DNA of 64,000 nt from Micromonospora sp. WMMD961 (lineage in GTDB: Bacteria > Actinomycetota > Actinomycetes > Mycobacteriales > Micromonosporaceae). Positions 60,274 to 64,000 of the stretch are shown piece after piece (within the stretch, counting starts at the first letter, position 1; every line of letters begins with the position of its first letter). The stretch spans positions 1-64,000 of the forward strand of contig NZ_JARUBJ010000002.1 in NCBI RefSeq assembly GCF_029626145.1, written 5' to 3'. Below the pieces are notes generated by a model that saw nothing but the letters and a program-made list of their open reading frames with translations, was not told where the DNA came from and made no database searches. Position numbers and translations under genes: made by a program.

Positions 60274-60801
60274 TCAGACCTCACGCAGCTCCTCGACCTC
60301 GTCCGCACAGCCGAGCACCTGGCAGATCTCGGCGGTGACGTCCGCCGGCATCATCCCCTCGTGCGTGCACAGGGTCAGCAGCCGCTGCGCGGAGATGCCC
60401 AGATTGGCCAGCAGGTCGGCATCACCGACGGGGTCGGCCTCCGGGTCGACGACGGGCTGCTCGCTCTCGTCGTCGCCGCTGGCAGCCGGGCGCGGCTCCT
60501 CGTCGCCGTCGAGCCCGGTGACCGAGGTCTTCAGGTCACCGACCAGCACCGCACCGAGTTGGGATTCCTCGGCGTACGCGGAGTCCGAGCCGAACACCCG
60601 CAGGTCCTCGCCCTCGTCGAGACGGAGGACCACCAGATACGCGTCATCTGCCTCGACGAAGAGCAGCGACACGTCGGCCTCCTGGTCGACGTCACGCAGC
60701 CGGTCGGCGACCTCGTCGATGTCGGTGGCGCCACGCAGACTGACCTCGGCGGCGGTCCAGCCACTGTCGTCACGCACCACGGCCGCAGCGAAGTACGACA
60801 C
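60274..60801 (-). CDS. tRNA adenosine deaminase-associated protein
   Basis: A 175-residue protein of a family found next to tadA in actinobacteria. The N-terminal half (MSYFAAAVVRDDSGWTAAEV, RGATDIDEVADRLRDVDQEA) and the C-terminal segment (LLANLGISAQRLLTLCTHEG) are separated by an acidic linker (about residues 100-120). Biochemical role is unknown. GTG 60801 has GGGGGGA upstream. It probably shares a transcript with tadA. Confidence 0.9.
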   Translation of the reverse strand: MSYFAAAVVRDDSGWTAAEVSLRGATDIDEVADRLRDVDQEADVSLLFVEADDAYLVVLRLDEGEDLRVFGSDSAYAEESQLGAVLVGDLKTSVTGLDGDEEPRPAASGDDESEQPVVDPEADPVGDADLLANLGISAQRLLTLCTHEGMMPADVTAEICQVLGCADEVEELREV

Positions 60802-60918
60802 GGTCCCCCCAATAGCCCCTCGGCACAGCGCCGACTCGTTACGCGTGCACGTTAGCCGGTCAGGTCGGCAGGCGACCGGTCAACGCCCCGAAGGCCGGTC
60901 ATTCCTGTCAAAGTCGGA

Positions 60919-61086
60919 TCAGCCGGCTACCCGACGGCGGGTGGCGATGAGCTGGCGAAGACGCTCGGTGCGCTGCCGGTGCGGTCGGCTGCGCTGACGG
61001 ACCGCGCGGGCACCCGCCAACTCCGCCAACAACTGGAGGCGACGGCGGCTGCGCTCGGGGTCCTGCCGCAGGGTGGTCCAGGCCAT
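60919..61086 (-). CDS. Small basic protein (doubtful)
   Basis: A 55-residue Arg-rich ORF beginning MAWTTLRQDPERSRRRLQLL. It has coherent helical composition but no ribosome site I can see before the ATG. It lies between the tadA operon and the membrane protein gene. Listed because the peptide looks non-random, with low confidence. Confidence 0.35.
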   Translation of the reverse strand: MAWTTLRQDPERSRRRLQLLAELAGARAVRQRSRPHRQRTERLRQLIATRRRVAG

Positions 61087-61218
61087 GGTGCCGAGCGTGC
61101 CGAGTCTCGGCGGCCACGTCAAGACGGCGTTCGCTACGCAGCCAACCGGGCACACCGTGCAGTCGTCGGCGCCGTTACGGAGCCGTTTCGGGATGCTGAC
61201 GGGAGCAGCCGGAGCGGG

Positions 61219-61611
61219 TCACCACAGCGGCCAGTCACCGCTGGTCGCCCAGCGGACCGCCAGCACGGCGGCGGCGATGCTCCAACCCCCCGCGGTGACG
61301 ATGGCGACCCCGGTGGCGACGCCTCGGTCGCCGTGGCGGACCAGCACCAGGGCGGTCAGCCACGCCAGCAGACCGGCCATGACCGTCCACCACACGTAGC
61401 TGGCCACGTCGGTGCCGAGCAGGCCGAACAGCAGCAACCAGCCGGCTGCCGCCCCGCCGCCGGCGGCGACACCGCCACCGGTCACCGGGTGCGGCTCGCG
61501 GTAGGTGGGTCGGTGCGGGGGCCCGGCGGGAAAGAGACCGGAGGGGGTACGCGCCACCGGACGGACGACGGCACCGGGATCCGAGCCGGGATCGGGTCGG
61601 GCGATGGTCAC
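61219..61611 (-). CDS. Small membrane protein (hypothetical)
   Basis: A 130-residue protein. The first 50 residues are Pro/Arg-rich and probably cytoplasmic. Three hydrophobic segments follow (GGAAAGWLLLFGLLGTDVAS, VWWTVMAGLLAWLTALVLV, GVAIVTAGGWSIAAAVLAVR). Start GTG 61611. It is divergent from the M23 lipoprotein gene with about 65 bases between. No family recognised. Confidence 0.75.
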   Translation of the reverse strand: MTIARPDPGSDPGAVVRPVARTPSGLFPAGPPHRPTYREPHPVTGGGVAAGGGAAAGWLLLFGLLGTDVASYVWWTVMAGLLAWLTALVLVRHGDRGVATGVAIVTAGGWSIAAAVLAVRWATSGDWPLW

Positions 61612-61675
61612 CGTCGCTGCCCTCCCTCACGCGCGTCGCTCGTGCCCACGGTACCGGCTCTGCCAGGATGACTGG

Positions 61676-62425
61676 ATGCCCTCGCCGACGATCGACCGCC
61701 GCGCGCGTCCGGCGTACCCGATCCTGCTGCTGCTCGCCCCGGTGCTGGTCGCCGGCTGCGCGACCACCCGGCCGGGGGCACCCACCGACGGTGCCGTGCC
61801 GACGCCGCCGACGGTCTGGGCGACCGCCGAGCAGCCGGGGGTGCCGACGGCCACCGCCCCGACCCCGACGCCGTCGTTGGCCGGGCCGGCGACGGCGGCA
61901 CCGCGCGCCGGGCTGCGGCACGTCTTCCCGGTACGCGCCGACAACGTCGACTACCACCCGACGCACGGGACGTATCCGGCCACTGACCTCTTCGCCGACT
62001 GCGGTGAGCCGTTCGTCGCGGTGACCGACGGGACGGTGCTGGAGGTGAGTCGGGTCGACCGGTACTCGAAGCGTGGGCCGCAGGGCCCGGAGAACGGCGG
62101 CCTGTCGGTCTCCCTGCTCGGCGACGACGCGGTGCGCTACTACGGCTCGCACCTGAGCGTCGTGACCAGCGGCGTCGATGCCGGGGTGCGGGTCCGCGCC
62201 GGGCAGCAGCTCGGCAAGGTGGGGCGCACCGGCAACGCCAACAACGTGTGCCATGTGCACTTCGGCATCTCGCCGCCGTGCACCGGCAAGGACGGCTGGT
62301 GGATCCGGCGCGGGGTGATCTGGCCGGCGCGTTACCTGGACTCGTGGCGGCGCGGCGGCAATCGGGAGCCGGCTGCCGAGGTCACCGCGTGGCAACGCCG
62401 GCACGGTTGCCCGAAGGCGCCCTGA
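61676..62425 (+). CDS. M23-family peptidase lipoprotein
   Basis: A 249-residue exported lipoprotein, lipobox LVAGC near residue 28, followed by a Pro/Thr-rich linker of about 50 residues. The C-terminal domain is LytM/M23-like: HPTHGTYPATDLFADCG supplies His and Asp ligands and VCHVHFGISP the HxH motif, so metallopeptidase activity is expected. Such proteins cut or bind peptidoglycan crosslinks at the cell surface. ATG 61676 is used. It is followed after one base by the PHP gene. Confidence 0.88.
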   Translation: MPSPTIDRRARPAYPILLLLAPVLVAGCATTRPGAPTDGAVPTPPTVWATAEQPGVPTATAPTPTPSLAGPATAAPRAGLRHVFPVRADNVDYHPTHGTYPATDLFADCGEPFVAVTDGTVLEVSRVDRYSKRGPQGPENGGLSVSLLGDDAVRYYGSHLSVVTSGVDAGVRVRAGQQLGKVGRTGNANNVCHVHFGISPPCTGKDGWWIRRGVIWPARYLDSWRRGGNREPAAEVTAWQRRHGCPKAP

Positions 62426-62426
62426 C

Positions 62427-63500
62427 ATGGCTGGCGCGAGAGATCCCATCGCCGACCTGCGCCGCATCGCGTTCCTGTTGGAGCGGGCGAACGAGGCCAC
62501 CTACCGGGTCCGCGCGTTCCGGTCGGCGGCGAAGGCGTTGGCCGGTCTGCCGGCAGCCGAGGTGGCCGAGCGGGCCGGCAACGGCACGCTCACCAAACTG
62601 GCCGGCGTCGGCGACGTGACGGCCCGGTGCGTGGTGGAGTCGCTGGCCGGTGAGGAGCCGGTCTACCTGCGCCGGTTGGTGGCGACCGAGGGCAGCGACC
62701 TGGACGCCGAGGCGACGGCGCTCCGCGCCGCCCTGCGCGGCGACTGCCACACCCACTCGGACTGGTCCGACGGCGGCTCGCCGATCGAGGAGATGGCGTT
62801 GGCCGCTGTGGAGTTGGGCCACGAGTACCTGGTGCTGACCGACCACTCGCCCCGGCTGACGGTGGCCCGGGGGCTGACCGCCGCCCGGCTGCGCCAGCAG
62901 CTCGACTACGTGGCGCAGGTCAACGCGGCGCTTCCCGAGGGGTTCCGGATCCTCACCGGCATCGAGGTGGACATCCTCGCCGACGGCTCACTGGACCAGG
63001 ACGACGAGTTGCTGGCCCGGCTGGACGTGGTGGTCGGTTCGGTGCACAGCGGCCTGAAGGACGAGCGCTCGAAGATGACCCGGCGGATGCTGACCGCGGT
63101 CGCCAACCCCCACCTGGACATCCTCGGGCACGCCACGGGCCGGATGGTGTCGTCCCGCCCGGCCGGCGTCACCGGTCCCGGTGACCGCGGGCACCGCGCC
63201 CGGACCCGGGCGGAGAGCGACTTCGACGCGGACGCGGTCTTCGCCGCGTGCGCGGAACACGACACCGCCGTCGAGATCAACTCCCGGCCGGAACGGCAGG
63301 ACCCGCCGAAGCGGCTGATCCGCCGCGCGCTGGAGGCGGGCTGCCGGTTCGCCATCAACACCGACGCGCACGCACCCGGTCAGCTCGACTGGCAACGGTT
63401 CGGCTGCGAGCGGGCCGCCCTCTGCGGCGTCCCCGCCGACCGGGTCGTCAACACCTGGTCAGCCGAGCAACTGGTCGAGTGGACCCACAACCGCACCTGA
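62427..63500 (+). CDS. PHP domain protein (PolX-like C-terminal region)
   Basis: A 357-residue protein. Residues 1-90 hold a helix-hairpin-helix region (RIAFLLERANEATYRVRAFR, LAGVGDVTARCV) as in PolX-type polymerases. From about 105 the PHP domain is clear: GDCHTHSDWSDGG, VLTDHSPRL, TGIEVDIL, DILGHATGR, EINSRPERQDP and NTDAHAP carry the metal ligands. There is no nucleotidyltransferase domain, so it is a stand-alone HhH-PHP phosphoesterase, a common actinobacterial form. ATG 62427 lies one base after the M23 gene stop, so the two may share a transcript. Confidence 0.9.
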   Translation: MAGARDPIADLRRIAFLLERANEATYRVRAFRSAAKALAGLPAAEVAERAGNGTLTKLAGVGDVTARCVVESLAGEEPVYLRRLVATEGSDLDAEATALRAALRGDCHTHSDWSDGGSPIEEMALAAVELGHEYLVLTDHSPRLTVARGLTAARLRQQLDYVAQVNAALPEGFRILTGIEVDILADGSLDQDDELLARLDVVVGSVHSGLKDERSKMTRRMLTAVANPHLDILGHATGRMVSSRPAGVTGPGDRGHRARTRAESDFDADAVFAACAEHDTAVEINSRPERQDPPKRLIRRALEAGCRFAINTDAHAPGQLDWQRFGCERAALCGVPADRVVNTWSAEQLVEWTHNRT

Positions 63501-63509
63501 CCCGGCCGA

Positions 63510-64000
63510 TCAACGTACCGGCTCGGCGGCGGGGGCGGCGGGCGCACCGACGCCGACCACCGGGCTGGTCCGGCGGCGGCCGAGAACGCCCTGCGAGACC
63601 GCGACCCCGAGCAGCACGATCAGCGCCCCGACCGGTTGGTGCCAGTTGAGTCGCTCGCCGAGCGCCACGGCGCCGATCAGCACCGCGAAGATCGGGATCA
63701 GGTACGTGACCGTGGACGCGGTGCTCGCGCCAGCCACCCGGATGTTGCGCATGTTGATCACGAAGGCGAGCCCGGTGCCGAGTGCGCCGAGAGTCAACAC
63801 GCTGGCCACCACGCCCGGCGACAACTCGGTGGGCAGCGGCGGCAGGCCCGCGACGAACGGGGTGACGACGGCCAGTTGCCCCGCGGCCAGCAGCAGCTGC
63901 GCGGCGGAGAGCGAGAGGCCGGAGTGGGCACTGCCGGCGACGAACCGCTTCTGGTACGGGATCGCGACCCCGTAGCAGGCGGCCGCGCCGAAGCACATCA
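63510..64000 (-). CDS. EamA/DMT-family transporter (cut by window edge)
   Basis: The C-terminal 163 residues of a drug/metabolite transporter; the N-terminus lies beyond the right edge. Helices such as GVVASVLTLGALGTGLAFVI and VTYLIPIFAVLIGAVALGER, the second with the typical ALGERL end, show the EamA repeat. It ends with an Ala/Pro-rich tail. Convergent with the PHP gene with only nine bases between. Substrate unknown. Confidence 0.88.
   Translation of the reverse strand, partial: MCFGAAACYGVAIPYQKRFVAGSAHSGLSLSAAQLLLAAGQLAVVTPFVAGLPPLPTELSPGVVASVLTLGALGTGLAFVINMRNIRVAGASTASTVTYLIPIFAVLIGAVALGERLNWHQPVGALIVLLGVAVSQGVLGRRRTSPVVGVGAPAAPAAEPVR

Overview
The window is high-GC actinobacterial chromosome, most likely from a Micromonosporaceae member such as Micromonospora. 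This is inferred from the gene order ArsA-ArsA / WhiB / PASTA-type PBP / metallophosphoesterase, from ask-asd, leuA, recR-ybaB-dnaX and tadA lying close together as in other actinomycetes, from the DUF5753/DUF397 pairs, and from frequent GTG starts. No database search was run. Both edges cut genes: an ArsA-type ATPase at the left and an EamA transporter at the right.

Layout. 1-6.2 kb: two ArsA-family ATPases, a divergent WhiB regulator, a bifunctional penicillin-binding protein, a GatB/YqeY protein and a phosphoesterase, followed by tRNA-Pro(CGG). 6.8-16.7 kb: accessory genes (methyltransferase, secreted DNRLRE protein, MFS exporter, hydrolase, phosphodiesterase pair, GAF-GGDEF protein) separated by repeat-rich spacers, plus a decayed 5'-nucleotidase remnant. 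16.8-25.1 kb: ask-asd operon, lipoprotein, nitroreductase, a regulator/MFS divergent pair, and leuA preceded by a leucine-rich leader peptide that looks like an attenuator. 25.2-33.8 kb: a DHA2 exporter, a secreted HNH nuclease pair and a five-gene peptide ABC importer. 34.1-40.5 kb: dnaX-ybaB-recR, SRP RNA, tRNA-Ser(GGA) and a pentapeptide-repeat/YbaB-like pair. 40.9-44.6 kb: a cluster of DUF5753 regulators, DUF397 proteins and small coupled genes, one of them a 57-aa Pro-rich ORF. 44.7-46.2 kb: a TetR/SDR divergent pair with duplicated operators.

46.2-53.3 kb is the most interesting part. A perfect 107-bp direct repeat, the 3' part of tRNA-Ser(CGA) plus its terminator, brackets about 6.9 kb of visibly lower-GC DNA. 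It holds a DNA methyltransferase, a DUF262 protein without a DUF1524 nuclease domain, a HEPN protein overlapping it by 4 nt, a HAD hydrolase behind a regulator broken by an in-frame stop, a tyrosine recombinase whose 5' end is missing, and a SLATT/DUF4231-type membrane protein. I read it as a stranded integrated island carrying a candidate methylase-DUF262-HEPN defence cassette.

53.4-64 kb returns to host sequence: deoD, a MacAB-like export operon divergent from a two-component system, tadA with its associated protein, a M23 lipoprotein, a PolX-like PHP protein and the EamA fragment. Two families of dispersed inverted repeats occur in host spacers, one of which supplies the last codons of a DUF998 gene.
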